Assembly: GCA_001972305.1 (NCBI GenBank)
Contig: BDDD01005827.1
Span: 1-64,000, forward strand
Reading direction: 5' to 3'
Source: Cephalotus follicularis
Lineage: Eukaryota; Streptophyta; Magnoliopsida; Oxalidales; Cephalotaceae
Length of the DNA: 64,000 nt
Part shown: positions 44,684-58,065 of the stretch, piece after piece
How positions within the stretch are numbered: position 1 is the stretch's first letter
Layout of the letters: each line of letters starts with the position of its first letter
Notes under the pieces: generated by a model
What the model was told of the DNA's origin: nothing
What the model saw: only the letters and a program-made list of their open reading frames with translations
Database searches by the model: none
Program-made: the position numbers and the translations under genes

Positions 44684-46808
44684 TTATTACTATAGACATG
44701 AAGAAATTATTATGAATTACTATCTTATTTTTAATTTATGAATTATATTTTATCGTTACATACTATTTTTTATTTATATTTATTATAATTTGTTTTATAT
44801 TATATAATCGTGCATGAGAGTAATATATGAATTTAATAGTTGGTATTCAATATAAATATGAATTTACTAGTAAAGTTCAAGCCAGTCAATTATTGAATCT
44901 TTTTTTTTTTTTTGTGGTTCAATAACCAAAATGTTTGTCCACTTTTGAGTGATAATGGTCAATTCTTCAATGATCATAAGTCTCTTTCAGTAGTAAATTT
45001 ACTACTGAGTAATGATTTCAGTGAATGTGCCTCTTTGTGTCCACTTTTTTATTTCTAGTTTTTCGTTTTATTTTTCTTTCATGCAAAGATTTTTGCAAAG
45101 CATAAATTTGATGTCTGAAGGTCAATAATAGAAGCACTATGAATTGAAGAATCCAAATAAATTTGATGAAATATGGCTACAAATTGTTGGAAATTTGAAT
45201 ATTCATAAACTTTAGATGTTTGAATTCAAGTTGTTAAATAGAACTCAAAGATGACAAGGTTGTTTAAATTGAAGAAACCATGACCACATTTATATTTTGT
45301 AATAAAGGAAAAAAATTTCCAATATATGTGCTGATTTATATTAATGCTCAAAATAAAATAAAATAAAATAAAAATCAGTAGATAACATCTAAAACAAAAT
45401 AAAAACCATGACCACATTTACATACAATGATTTCTTGCTGCCCAAAAAGTTTGAAGCCAAACCAGCTGCATTACAAACATAGTTATCTAACGAGCCACTA
45501 CATTAACTATCATCCTTTGTAATCCAATGTGGCAATGCGTATCCCAATCCAATATTAAATGCAATAGTCAATAGACAGAAAACCAAGTTTCATATTGCGA
45601 TCTGAATATGGGGGTTGCCTTGTTGTTTCAAATATCTAGTCTTTATTATGTGCAGATTCCGACATTTATTTTATTTGTCTAAATACATTTTAATCATTCA
45701 ATTTTATCTTAAATACAATTTAGTTTGAGTTCTATTTAAAAAATATAGAATGGATAACATACATTTCAGCTTCATGACATTTGTTTTATTACGTGTAAGC
45801 ATTAACTTGCTAAATGGATGACATACACTAACCAGTTTTAACAATTATACAGAATGTATACCAATAACAAGATAAAATGAAATAAAAAAACATGGATGAA
45901 CTTACCTATGTATGATATTTGTATTCTTAACTCCTAATAAAATCATTTTCTCCTTCTTCAAGCTATGTCAAAATAAATTAAACAATGAAAAACCAATTAG
46001 CCTAAATTATAAATATAATATATATATCTTATTTATAACTATCTTAAATGTAATATATATATATATATATATAAAACTGTAAATATATTATGTATTTATA
46101 TCGATTAGATGAAGGAGATGAATTCCATTTAGGCAGGTAAGACTTTGGCTTGACCATGTCTTCTTTGATGGATAAATGTAATATATATATATATATATAT
46201 ATATAATAAATATAGTATATAATATGCATATAGATATATGTAACAAAAAATATGTACATATAAATAAATGTGATATATATTATATATATAACTAGTATAT
46301 ATTAAAAAAACAAAGTAAAAAATTACATTAAATAATTAAACAAATAAAATAAAAGTTGAAGAACATACCTGCCTGGCAGTGTGATCTGGTCTTGGTGAGC
46401 AAAACAGCAGTGTGATCTGGCGGTGTGATCTGGCGCGATTTGTGGATCACGATCTGGTGCGATTTATGGAGTAACGACTCTGGTGAAGTGTAGAGGATGG
46501 AGGCTATGGGCGATATGAAGAGGAAGGAGGCAATAATTGTGGGGAGAAGAAGAAAATGGGGAAATTTTAGAGAGGAAGGAGGAGGCTACATCACAAAGAG
46601 AAAGGAGAAAAGAAAATGGGGGAAAAAAAATAAGGGGCTATGGGTATTAGGGTTTCTATGGAGGCAAGGGAAGTAATTTCCCTTGCCATGCCCTCACCAC
46701 CAGTGTGATATAAATACAAAATAAAAAGCGTGCAACAGCGAAAGGAATAAGTGCCCTCGCCGTCGCTCTCACCCACTGCCCTCGTCGTAGCTTGTTTCTA
46801 TTATAGTA
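44684..46808. other. AT-rich block with one DNA-transposon-like end; no gene recognised
   Basis: The only part without LTR similarity. Its right end, read on the minus strand from 46808, is TACTATAATAGAAACAAGC followed by GC-rich subterminal sequence (ACGACGAGGGC, GCGACGGCGAGGGC) and a perfect inverted repeat GGCAAGGGAA/TTCCCTTGCC (46663-46672, 46678-46687). This resembles CACTA-type termini. The left end (TACTATAGACATG at 44688) shares only the first 7-8 bases and no matching 3-bp duplication is visible. Splice-donor-like CAG|GTATGT (rc near 46370) and CATAG|GTAAG (rc near 45905) occur on the minus strand. It also holds TA repeats (46051-46072, 46182-46204) and an AAAAT repeat (45350-45374). 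Confidence 0.4.
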
Positions 46809-48172
46809 ATGGCAATCTAACCCCCGGAGGGTAATCCTATAGAGAGGACAGCTAGACCGACCCAGTAGATTTATATCGATAGTTTAAATCCATAAGGCCT
46901 TCTTAGTGGTAAGTGTTAAGTGCCTACTCAGTTATAAGTGCCGACTGACCACATGCATAGTGGTGAGTGCTACTCTCACACATACTTGGGGGTAGTGCTG
47001 CTAATTACATCCTCGATGTTAAGTGCCATCGTGTACGCGATGGTAAGTGTCATCTAAGTGTATTCACAATGATAAGTGCCACTAGAGGGTAATAGTTTTG
47101 TCCATAGGCGGTTCAAATAATATTATCCCCCAAAGGCTGGTGACGATCCAATCAGGGATAGTAGATGGTAAAAACGATCATCTCGCATCCTGACTATGGT
47201 CACGAGGTAGCTCTAATAGGAACAAGCAACCAATATAAATCAATAGTAAAAGCCAATCGGCGGCGAAGATCCAACATAGGGAACAATGGACATTTAATCA
47301 TCTTTTGACCAACCCAAATAGAGATTGCTAAGCACCTATCATCACAGTCAAATCAATAAAGTGTCAATCGACGCGACTACACAATCATGCCGTACGAATA
47401 GGTCGGTCATTGGGTGGACTGTAGTCCCAAATCAGTTAGTCAAGGAATTCTACTGGTTCGATGGATCAGTTGGCCAATTGTGTAAATTGATAGTGTTGTA
47501 CTAATCAATTGACCTGCAGAAAGATCAACATAACCTACCTAACCAGAGAGAAAACAATTGAAAGAGGCTTGTGTGATCTCAAGATCGATCCAGTCAAGTA
47601 GTTATATTTGAAAAGGATTGCGAATAGGTTATATAGTATAAAACAAGGCTTGAGTGACGACAATTCAATCGTGCGGGCGGTGCTTTGGGAATTAATTCAG
47701 TTCTGTAGGAAATGTACTACGTGGCGACAATTAGGCTAAATCGGTGACTCTTAGAGGTCAGCGCTTGGTTGCCACGCTTAGCAACTGTCGGTAGCGTGTA
47801 GTATCAAAATGAACCCAGGTTAAACTGCGACGCTTAACATCAAAGCGGCAGCGCTTTGATCTAGTTTCGTATGGTTTCCAGGTATAAGCTATGCTAAGCG
47901 GCGATGTTTCTGGGTAAAGCACTGGTGCTTAGACAGACAGTAGTATTGTCCAGGTTAGTTTTCAAAGCCATTTACAATCCAATCTTTCCTCAAATCATTT
48001 TCTGCCAATTTTAAGAGTTCATAAAGGTGTTTTAAGGTCCTTTTACTAGTTTGAAAACAATAGTTTCAAGGATTAAAACCTATAATCCATTCTAGGTCAA
48101 ATATCATAAAAACCTTAAGTTAGCACTATCAAACCATTTTACACAAAATCAGTTCAAACAATCAATTATACA
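46809..48172 (-). mobile_element. LTR C2 fragment
   Basis: Aligns with 18775-20330 of C1: ATGGCAATCTAACCCCC start, 'GGCTGGTGACGATCCAATCAGG', 'AGAGATTGCTAAGCACCTAT', then the decayed GCGTCGAC/GCGGTGAC array (47640-47930). Cut at both ends, by the AT-rich block and by E2. No gene. Confidence 0.65.
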
Positions 48173-49249
48173 CGTCACGCCTCAAACCATGGGAGAACCC
48201 CACGACTCGAGGTGTGGCAAACCGTTCATACGATCCATGTTTATAAGTAGCAAAATACCCAAAGTTACGTTATAAATTAAAACTTTAATAATCAACCATA
48301 CAATGGGAAATAACAATTCAGACACTTGCATAAATAAACCCAAAGGTTATACATAATACTTAACATATGTCTACAACACTGCCACAAGCCGGTAGGTCGA
48401 TACAACTAAAAACCAACAATTTTATACAAGGTAGATAAAATAGAAACTGAACTGCAACTGGAAGTCTTGCCCTGAAGGTCCGGTTGGACTCACTTCGAGG
48501 TGTCCTCAGCACTCGTCCCTAAAAGGTGTGCCCATTTTGAGAATGGGTCAGTCAAACATTGCTATGTAGGCAATACTATATGTAATGAAGTGAACAGGTC
48601 TATATAGATAAATGCATGGCATGTGAAATGCTTGAATGTCAATTGTGGACAACGTTATTAAATCAACCGTCCCTAAGCGGTGGCATACTTAACGAGTCCT
48701 AACCCTAGAAATTACCATCCATACACCCTATGTCAACAGACACTCCATAAGTCAATCCATAACCATCCATGGGTACAACAATCCATAAGGTATAAGTACT
48801 ACTCTGCGACTCTGTCCCAAGATAGTACGTCCACCGTCTATACATCCTCTCTGTCGTAGCAGATAGAGCCGAGATAACACTGACCACATCAACCATACCA
48901 TAATGCTAGTCCCTATAGGTTCTAGCCCATAACCATATTTCCATTAGTCCATAACCATATTTCCATTTATCCATTTAATACTCTGTTCCCATAGGTCCAT
49001 CCCTAATGCGGTGTCCCCGTAGGTTCACCCCTAAAGTGGGTTCCTATAGGTCCATACAACTTCCATACTATGTAATCTAACGCCCCTAACCTTCATGACG
49101 GAATGAAGATTAGGAACGGGTTATCTCATCAAGTCTCAACAATATCAAACCATAAATTCATAACCATAAAACAATTTAAAGGATAGGGACCAAGCCATAA
49201 ATGATCACATGGGATCCATCCGTCAAAACCATTTCCATAACCATCCATA
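48173..49249 (-). mobile_element. LTR E2 fragment
   Basis: The left end CGTCACGCCTC is a one-base variant of the minus-strand LTR 3' end TGTCACGCC. From 48841 it matches E1 (6829 on). It is cut by copia-like LTR G2 at 49250. The words 'ACTGCCACAAGCCGGTAGGTCGATA' (48378-48402) recur in K (60014-60037), linking E and K. Confidence 0.65.
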
Positions 49250-50298
49250 TGTTAGATACGGGGTGACCCTGCAAGCCATTGGGTGGCTATTGTACTTGTA
49301 TATCACTCTTATATATGCAATCTTAATTTTATATTATGTTACATTATGCATATTACCGGTTATTATGGCAAGCCATGTGTATGGTATCCCAATCATGTTA
49401 TTATTGTAGAGGCAACTTAAGTTATATTAACTGTAAACACATTTGGTACCCTATCAATTAAAGGGTTGGATGTCGTACCTAGGGCAATGAGAATGAATAA
49501 CTTACCTTCTTTTGACTAAATCTTCCAAGTCGTAGATTCACTTTCGTGGGGAAATTGATGAACTGGATAAACTTACCACGATTGAGCTTTACCTCTTAGT
49601 TTTGAAGGAGGGTGGTTATCTTGTTACCACTGGGCGTGATCCCTAAAGCCAATGCGGGACGCATACTTGGAGTATGTTCACTGAACCGACCCACCATAGG
49701 AATCCTATTTGGTTAGTCACTTACCTGTGTCAATAGTGATTCCTATCTGTATCTGTAGTGTATAGTCAGACAATACTGGACCTGCGTTGTTCCTTAGACC
49801 TGAGCGGCTGCTGGACATTGTATAGTGACTGCCTGGCTTTGATTTTTGCCTTACCCAGCTCTAGCCACAAGCTGACAAACGGGTTGTCTTTGGGCCTTGT
49901 GGAATCTATATGGCAGTGCGCAACAAGGGATTGTCACACTCGTAGTGAGGGTGATCGGCTCTATACTATCTGTGTCCATTACAGACTTGGATAAACTTGG
50001 ACAGGTGCCAGTGGATTGGAAACTAGGTTTCCGGGGAGGTCTTCCTATAGTCGTAATGTGATCAAAGATTTATAGTCATCGTGGCTTTATCTAGGGTTGA
50101 ATTTTATCCTTACCCTAGGCCGCGGTTGGAGCCAAGGATGTCGAGGGAAATTCTATACGCAAACCGATGACAACATAAAGTACTGGTCAATGGGAATCAG
50201 CTGATTAACGTGGAAATTAGTTTAGAATTGATTCCACATATCTTGAGGATATTGGATATCATTCCAGAACTATTGAGATAGTCTCGGACTATATGGAT
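49250..50298 (+). mobile_element. LTR G2, second copia-like LTR (interrupted)
   Basis: TGTTAGATACGGGGTGACCC start resembles G1 (TGTTAGATATAGTGACCC). Shared blocks include 'CCTTAGACCTGAGCG' (49791-49805 versus 33608-33622) and 'TATCTAGGGTTGA' near 50090. Interrupted by element I; about 20 bp may resume at 57538. It is more diverged from G1 than the two G1 LTRs are from each other. Confidence 0.7.
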
Positions 50299-53200
50299 TG
50301 TCACACCCGTTCCCTACAATAACCAATATCCTACCGAGAACGGATATGACGTCCCACATGACAACTTCCTTTCGGAAGTCACCATATGGATTTATATAAA
50401 ACTCACTTTAAACTTGGAAATCAAAAAGTTAAAACGTTTCCAAAACTTTGAAAATTTTTCTAACTCTTAAATTTTTACGAAAATCGGGCATGTAGTATCT
50501 ATTTATAGGACTATGCCCCCTGTAAATAAAAACACATTTTATAAACACACTCCCGAAGGAGGAATCAACAGTTATAATGGGGCTCAGCCCTCAGCAAACC
50601 ACATTTAAAGCAGTAAACATGGGTTGGGCTCAGCCTCAACCATTTCAACAAGCAATAAAAGTAAATCTATAGGGCTCGGCCCTTTTAAAAGCAAAACCAT
50701 AAAATGAAATCATTAATATAAACATGAATGAATGCGTAATGTAGTTGTTGATGAAGTATGCTATGCATGTGTTAAAATCCTGGTAGCATGCCCTGCCTCC
50801 GTGATCAATCATAAGCAACAACTAGCAACTCCTTGCCATCATCAGAAATGGAAACACTGAGAGAGAGTTAGTCCAAATGACTAAATGAGTAGAAACAAAA
50901 ACATCTCCTATACATCCATCAAGAATTGGATGTGCTGAAGAAATATAGAGAATCATATAAAGCAAGAACATGTGCAACAACGAGGTAATGTAAATCATAA
51001 ACAAAAGAAATGATCAATGAGATCCAAAATAATAGTCAAAATAAAAAGAGATATCGAGATCACCAAGGGATATCGAGATCCTCGAAGTGTAAACGAAATC
51101 CACAATATAAATGAAATCCACGATGTAAATGAGAATCACAAAAGTAAAACAAATCAAAAAAAGGGATCTCGATACTAAACAAATGGCTTCACAATATAGC
51201 ACGAGTCAAGAATATAACAAGATTATCAAAAGAGATCCACAATTGTTACCATAGACATTAACAAAGATCCACAAATGAAACTCGGATGTCAATGATAAAA
51301 GTTTCGTTGAACAAACTCAAACTCAAGACTATCCGAATACAATGAAATCAGAGTATATAAAATATCAATAATCATAGATATGATCGATAATATAAGCTCA
51401 TGCTGGGTAAAACCAATAAGTGACAAAATGCAAGACCATCATGGCTCCATGAAAGAACGCTCAAAATCATCAAATACAATAACCCAAGAATCCATGAATC
51501 AATCAAGATGATTAAGTCAATACTGTACAATATGATAGACTCACAATTAATCAAGGACCCAACAAGGAAGTCCACTGAACAAATATCATGATGAAGACAA
51601 TAATCAAATATATGAATCACAATAATATCAACTATCTGGATATCAAAGCTTAACGATATGATCATAACTCAAATGAAAGTATCAATATCAAAAATGTAAT
51701 GTGCCCAAAGAATCATAAACATAAAAGAGGATGCTGGTACCAATCATATCTCTGTCTCATATCCCCGCCAAATCACATGGCGTCATATCATACCCCCGCC
51801 AAATCACATGGCGTCATATCATACCCCCGCCAAATCACATGGCGTCATATCATAACCGCTGCAGCAATAATACTAGGTAAGGCTACAGGATGTGATCATC
51901 ATCCATCATACACCGGTGTAGAGTGCCTACCTCTGTCTCGAACGAGGGGCCGGCATGATCAGTGCACGGACCCAGCCATCGTTCGAAAATAACCCGCACG
52001 CACACTCAACCTCATCCGAGGGACCCGCGTGCAATATATATATCAATGACCAAACACAGTCCGATAGGAGGGTAATGGAGCAGCTCTGCTGCACTCACAC
52101 TCGGCATACCATCATAGACAATAGTATGCCGCAGATCCAGGTATGCAACCCGGGGGCAGTTTCCACATAACACCCCATCATAGACCAATGGGACTGCTAA
52201 GTAGAGTTGAGCGTCGAACATATACCACTCCTTGGACCGGTAACACATATGCATAATCCCGGTACCCAGCATCGGAATATAACATAGTATAACAATATAA
52301 CAAGACACGATATCACAAATGTGAGAAGGTGACCAAGTCACCCAGAACATCGAGCATACAACCGCTCGGAAATCATATCACAATCCAATGAATACGTTAC
52401 AGAAGACAACCGGGATACAAATCCCAACCAGTATCCCAATCATAAGAAAACCGGGCACATATGAACAACATGACTCTCAAATAATGAATAGCTCAACGAT
52501 ATCAACAACGGAGCTCAAATATAACAATACAGAAATAGGATGAGCATGGAAATAACGAGGAAGCAAATCTCTATCCTCGGAAGCCAAGCGGATATAGAAG
52601 TAAAGGCGAATGAATTAACAAATGTCTCATATCAACATAGGGTTTCAATCGAGAATACCCAATAAAGGATAACGAATAAACGAAAGATATCAAGTCATGT
52701 TACATGATCGAATCAAACAATACAAGCTATCAACAAGTCATGGAAATCAACCAACAGTCTATCCACAATATGAACATTCAATCGGAATATCAACAGAGGG
52801 TTCAAAGTAAACGATTAAGGAATTGAATTCAATTCGACTATCAACAAGTCATATCAATATGAACGTTCAATCGAAATACCGATAATGGATTCCAAGAACA
52901 ATTATGGAATCAACATATCACAAATCATCTCGTATGATAAATCAAGTAACGAAGGCTATCAACAAGTATAGAAATAAACTCCAAATCAAATTATCAACAA
53001 AACAAATGATAGTTAAGAATCGTAATAAAGCACACAACAATCATCAACGAATTTCAAAATCAAATAAGATAAAGGAAGGAGATGTTCTACTCACTTATTT
53101 ACGGAAGATAACAACCGCTGATTTAACCCCTCAATGGCTTCGGATCGAATACAGGATTCCAAGTCTACAAACCATTACATAACATTCTTAGGATTCACAT

Positions 53201-53551
53201 GATCCATACTAATAACGAAATGTGCATGTATGCATGCATGAAGTGTCAAAATGCTATTCCGTCATGTTAGCTCTCAACGCCCACTTTCCTATCATTTATT
53301 TATATGATTCTACACTTAGCATTATTATACTCATAATTACTCCTTAACGCTAATCGACGCACATATGTGAGTTGTTTAGTACTACTAACATAGCTTATTC
53401 TTAAATCTCGATTCATGAACGTTTCCAACTTTTTAACAAACATATTTATACACATCTTACTTCCATTATTCATGCTATTCTTGAATCATTATCAATAGCT
53501 TAATAAACGGTGTTTTGCGAATCGTCCTCGTAAAAGTGACGGGGCGTCACA
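50299..53551 (-). mobile_element. 3' LTR of element I
   Basis: Plus-strand ends TGTCACACCCG and GGGGCGTCACA (minus start TGTGACGCCCC), 3253 bp. Compared with the other LTR it lacks a 631-bp block at 53508/53510. It includes a 31-bp triple repeat (51761-51854). The ORF 52904-53182 is repeated at 56255-56533, but only because the LTRs are repeats. Confidence 0.88.
51761..51854. repeat. 31-bp tandem triplication in LTR I
   Basis: CCCCGCCAAATCACATGGCG plus CATATCATA, three head-to-tail copies with a 31-bp step and no spacers. Confidence 0.9.
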
Positions 53552-53586
53552 ATCTCCCCCCTTAAGAAATTTCGTCCTCGAAATTT
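53552..53586 (-). other. Polypurine tract and inverted repeat of element I
   Basis: On the minus strand AAATTTCG-AGGA-CGAAATTT (arms 53567-53574 and 53579-53586) lies just before AAGGGGGGAGAT and the LTR start. Confidence 0.85.
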
Positions 53587-55589
53587 ACTCGCACCACATA
53601 ACCAAGGAAACTGAGTACTGTTTGCGCAATTCCTCCATAGTCTCACAAGAAGTGTCTATCACATGATCTCTCTAGAAGAACTGATCTTGTATGTCATGGA
53701 TCTGTACTAGTACTCTCTCATCATTCTCATCATTACTGAAAGTGAAAGCTATCATGAATACATTCTAGCTCTGTAGATAAGTTGAATTGGTAGATAAATA
53801 CATCAATACATAGAGTGGTTTCAAACTATCTAATGCCGTTGGAACTGAGCCTTTCGCAACTTTCTAACTTAATCACACTTATACCGTGATGCCCTTAAAA
53901 ACACTTTTTCATCCAGCTGAAACTTCATGTTCATGCCACATCTGTTTACGAACTCCTCACTGATACAATCCCAAGATGAGCGTATTCAGTGTCGCCAACC
54001 ATACAACACCCTTGGAGGTGTCAAGCCACTAGCCTGAATCTATGGAAGTCATAAGACAAACCCATCTTAGAACTATTCTCGCTCAATCACGCTTTCCACT
54101 GCGCCACTCTGATGGAATCCCGTGCATTAGTACCGATATGGTCGCTCCTCAAGGTGGTGTAGATCATAGGTGCAGAATCGCTAGATGTGAGCCGTTTAGG
54201 CAATTCATTTCAGTATGACTTATATCACATCATCCCTTAGCTATATCCGTGTCTGTCATACAATGAAATCCATTGCAACATGCTCCCATAAGATGTCAAA
54301 AACCACATGAGCCACGCATTGAAGCCAACATGCACGTTTGTGGGGTCAACCAGGCACACGAACATCATACGTGTCGAAGCGACAACGCTTGAATAGCGAA
54401 TGAGGAACGAAGTCCCATGCTCATTTCATATCCCGTATCTGATTGCACGAGAAAGGTGTAAAAGCCCACGAATAAACAGCATATGCTTGAAGCACAAGAA
54501 CTCAAACGCATCCCACCAGTAGCAAGGATGTCCGAAGACAAAACTGAAGAGACATGCGTAATAATCGATCGATGAATCAACTTGGAGTCAACCAAGCCAC
54601 ACAATCAGAATCCCGCTCAAGCGCCCGTACGTATACAAGCAAGATGTTATCTGAACGAACCACAATCCAGAACGATGAATAGACAACGTCAAATGTGTGG
54701 AAGCGTCGAGAGAATCCCATGCTAGCACCGTTAGGCGTGATGTAAGAATGAGTAAAAACTCCTCATGCGAAAAATCAAAGCTGACGATCGAAGCATCGTG
54801 TGCAAAATGCACAAGCTCAAGGCACCATGAAGGCAGGTTGCACATACTCACATCATCATGAGTACAAACGCCAGCACACGCAGAAGAACATGCACATAAA
54901 TACGCACACAAACATCGTGCAAGCACCACATTATGCATTCACAACCGTCGAGCAAACAGCAAAAAGTGCACAGAATAACATGCGTACCAACTCGTCGTGT
55001 GGACAACGAATGCATCGTCTGCATAAAACGCACACAAGCGCACATCAAGATGCACACGCAACAGCCAAGCGCACAACAATTAGCATAAACAGCACAAGGG
55101 CACAGTAATCATAGTACACTCTTCCGCTGGAGACTATGAAGCAGCTGTAATTGCTTGAAGTTTCGCAATTGCTCCACATTAAATTGCTGGTATGTTGAAC
55201 ATCTCGTTATCAAAACTGTGATATTCCTCTTCATGCTGTTCTACCAGAAGTGCTCCCTCAAGTGATGACACACTTGGTACTATTAGGTCGTATCGTATAA
55301 GATAAACCATGGCCTCACAAGGAATTACGTTTAACAGCTTCATTGTGCGACGGACACTACCTGTCCCATACATCAACGTTCCATTGTCTCAAAGCGAGCA
55401 GTCAGTGCGGTTACAATTCTATCACCGAGCATTGCGGATCCGGTCCTACAATATCGATCTCTCCCGAAGAGTAGACGATAGAACTCCCATTCACAAGGTA
55501 AACAGGATCACGTGTAACGATTTGAAAACTCATATGAAGATAAGCAAGAGAAGTAGAAAACTTCTTACTCAAGCATCAGTAATCGCGTT
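53587..55589 (-). pseudogene. Decayed internal region of element I
   Basis: Two kilobases between the LTR copies. No domain is readable in any frame. The part next to the polypurine tract lies where integrase C-terminus or chromodomain should be but has decayed beyond recognition. ORFs here (for example 54588-54938 minus, 54800-55108 plus) overlap on opposite strands and match nothing I know. CACACGCA-rich simple sequence fills 54840-55070. Confidence 0.5.
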
Positions 55590-57532
55590 ACCGGTAATAC
55601 ATATGCATAATCCCGGTACCCAGCATCAGAATATAACATAGTATAACAATATAACAAGACGCGATATCACAAATGTGAGAAGGTGACCAAGTCACCCAGA
55701 ACATCGGGCATATACCGCTCGGAATCATATCACAGTGATGAATATAACAACAGAAGACAACCGGGATACAAATCCCAACCAGTATCCCAATCATAAGAAA
55801 ACCGGGCACATATGAACAACATGACTCTCAAATAATGAATAGCTCAACGATATCAACAACGGAGCTCAAATATAACAATACAGAAATAGGATGAGCATGG
55901 AAATAACGAGGAAGCAAATCTCTATCCTCGGAAGCCAAGCGGATATAGAAGTAAAGGCGAATGAATTAACAAATGTCTCATATCAACATAGGGTTTCAAT
56001 CGAGAATACCCAATAAAGGATAACGAATAAACGAAAGATATCAAGTCATGTTACATGATCGAATCAAACAATACAAGCTATCAACAAGTCATGGAAATCA
56101 ACCAACAGTCTATCCACAATATGAACATTCAATCGGAATATCAACAGAGGGTTCAAAGTAAACGATTAAGGGATTGATTTCAATTCGACTATCAACAAGT
56201 CATATCAATATGAACGTTCAATCGAAATACCGATAATGGATTCCAAGAACAATTATGGAATCAACATATCACAAATCATCTCGTATGATAAATCAAGCAA
56301 CGAAGGCTATCAACAAGTATAGAAATAAACTCCAAATCAGATTATCAACAAAACAAATGATAGTTAAGAATCGTAATAAAGCACACAACAATCATCAACG
56401 AATTTCAAAATCAAATAAGATAAAGGAAGGAGATGTTCTACTCACTTATTTACGGAAGATAACAACCGCTGATTTAACCCCTCAATGGCTTCGGATCGAA
56501 TACAGGATTCCAAGTCTACAAACCATTACATAACATTCTTAGGATTCACATGATCCATACTAATAACGAAATGTGCATGTATGCATGCATGAAGTGTCAA
56601 AATGCTATTCCGTCATGTTAGCTCTCAACGCCCACTTTCCTATCATTTATTTATATGATTCTACACTTAGCATTATTATACTCATAATTACTCCTTAACG
56701 CTAATCGACGCACATATGTGAGTTGTTTAGTACTACTAACATAGCTTATTCTTAAATCTCGATTCATGAACGTTTCCAACTTTTTAACAAACATATTTAT
56801 ACACATCTTACTTCCATTATTCATGCTATTCTTGAATCATTATCAATAGCTTAATAAACAACTTTGCACAGGAAAAAGAAAGTGAATTGCGACTTACCAA
56901 AAAATTATGGGTCGTCATCGTTTGGAAATTCTATCAGCCGCCACTCTGCATAAACAATACATATCGTTACGACGTACTCACAGGAAACATAATTTATCGT
57001 ATTCGAAATTCCAGCCAGACTCCGACCAACTTGCCGGAGTTTCGGCAACACCCAAAACAATTCCCCATAACCGCTGATCGACACATTACTGATTGCAAGT
57101 CACTGCGACTCGCCCGGAATTAGGCAGCCACCGCCGGCAGTGAGTTGACTCACTAAGTCAACTCACCGGTCAACCAACAATTTAGGCCGCTTCACAAAAA
57201 AGTGTCCACGCGGCCTGTACTACGCGTCTCCGCCCGTGACTCGCCGAGAATAAGGGGTACCGTCGGGCGGAGGTGTCGCCTGCAAGTCTTCCCGGTCCAG
57301 TCCGGCGCTTCGCCCGACTCTCTCTGCCGGCGTCTCTCTCTCTCACGCGCTATCTCTCTCTCTCGTCTCTGTTCTGTCTTCATTGGCACGGGCGCTATGC
57401 GCCCGTGCATTCTGTTTTTTTTTTAAATGATAATAATATATTATAACAATACTAATTTCTAAAATGCCATTCGCCAATATGCACGCTCACGTGTTTTGCG
57501 AATCGTCCTCGTAAAAGTGACGGGGCGTCACA
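55590..57532 (-). mobile_element. 5' LTR of element I, 3' side deleted
   Basis: 55590-56859 matches 52236-53508 and 57491-57532 matches 53510-53551. The LTR part equivalent to 50299-52235 and the primer site are gone. It keeps the 631-bp block (56860-57490) missing in the 3' LTR. Confidence 0.87.
56860..57490 (-). promoter_or_regulatory. GC-rich, GA-repeat block present in only one LTR of I
   Basis: 631 bp close to the LTR start, with a GA/CT tract (57300-57375), an inverted repeat GCACGGGCGC/GCGCCCGTGC (rc pair about 57386-57408) and GC-rich DNA. Position and composition resemble the CT tract plus GC-rich block at 280-870 in LTR F. This suggests a promoter or leader region lost from the 3' LTR (inference). 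Confidence 0.5.
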
Positions 57533-57537
57533 TGGAT

Positions 57538-57737
57538 GGTCGTACCGGAACCCTGTGATGTTCCAGGAATCTATCATCGTACTGGATTATGAGATAGGCT
57601 TTCAGGTTCCACCTGATTATTGGATTTGTTGATGTATGTTGGACATATGTCATGTGGTGTGAGGATGGCATCTTGGAGATGTTACTTTGCAAGAGTATTT
57701 TAATTTGTTTGACAATTGTCACCTCATTGAGGTAGGG
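57538..57737. other. 200 bp of unassigned sequence
   Basis: The first ~20 bp may continue LTR G2 after the I insertion. I see no coding or repeat match in the rest. Confidence 0.4.
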
Positions 57738-57934
57738 TGTAACGCTCGGGATTTTCATATGTTGTAATTTCACGATGTAAATGTACTTTTACTGTGAAAT
57801 TAATAAAATGACTGATTCCTGACTTTGGGGACGTTTTCCTTTTACATAATGTTTTTTTGAGTTATGTAATGTTAAGGGACGTTGAAGTATATCACTAGAA
57901 ATGTCGGGTTGAGTTTCGGAAGAAATATGCCCAA

Positions 57935-58065
57935 ACAGCTGACTGTTTTATAGGGACAGCTGACTGGATGGTTATACTGGGATAGCCGACTGGTTGTGGA
58001 AACAGTCCACTGGATGGCCTCGAGTTGCCAGCCGACTATCGAGTAAGAACAGCTGACTGGACGAC
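57935..58065. repeat. Palindrome array 1 of LTR J
   Basis: CAGCTGACTG, CAGCTGACTGG, TAGCCGACTGG, CAGTCCACTGG, CAGCCGACTATC and CAGCTGACTGG: decayed cores at preserved spacing. Confidence 0.8.

Larger units (their letters stand above)
50299..57532 (-). mobile_element. LTR element I (minus strand)
   Basis: Flanked by TGGAT at 50294-50298 and 57533-57537. The 3' LTR is 50299-53551. A decayed internal region follows, then a 5' LTR that has lost about 1.9 kb of its 3' side together with the primer site. The polypurine tract and the AAATTTCG-AGGA-CGAAATTT repeat beside the 3' LTR match the Ty3/gypsy pattern of A and B. Shared LTR parts are nearly identical, so the insertion is comparatively recent although the element is defective. 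Confidence 0.9.

Noticed and set aside
44684..46808. Host gene with introns
   Set aside because: Splice-like sites exist on the minus strand but no open exon longer than chance joins them; the DNA-transposon explanation fits the right end better.
51761..51854. CRISPR-like repeat
   Set aside because: Direct repeats are contiguous with no spacers, and the context is a plant retrotransposon LTR.
52904..53182. 92-codon ORF duplicated almost exactly at 56255-56533
   Set aside because: Both copies are in the two LTRs of element I, so identity is explained by LTR duplication. No domain.
54800..55108. Histidine/threonine-rich ORF in element I
   Set aside because: It comes from CACACA/GCACA simple sequence, with an overlapping open frame on the other strand.
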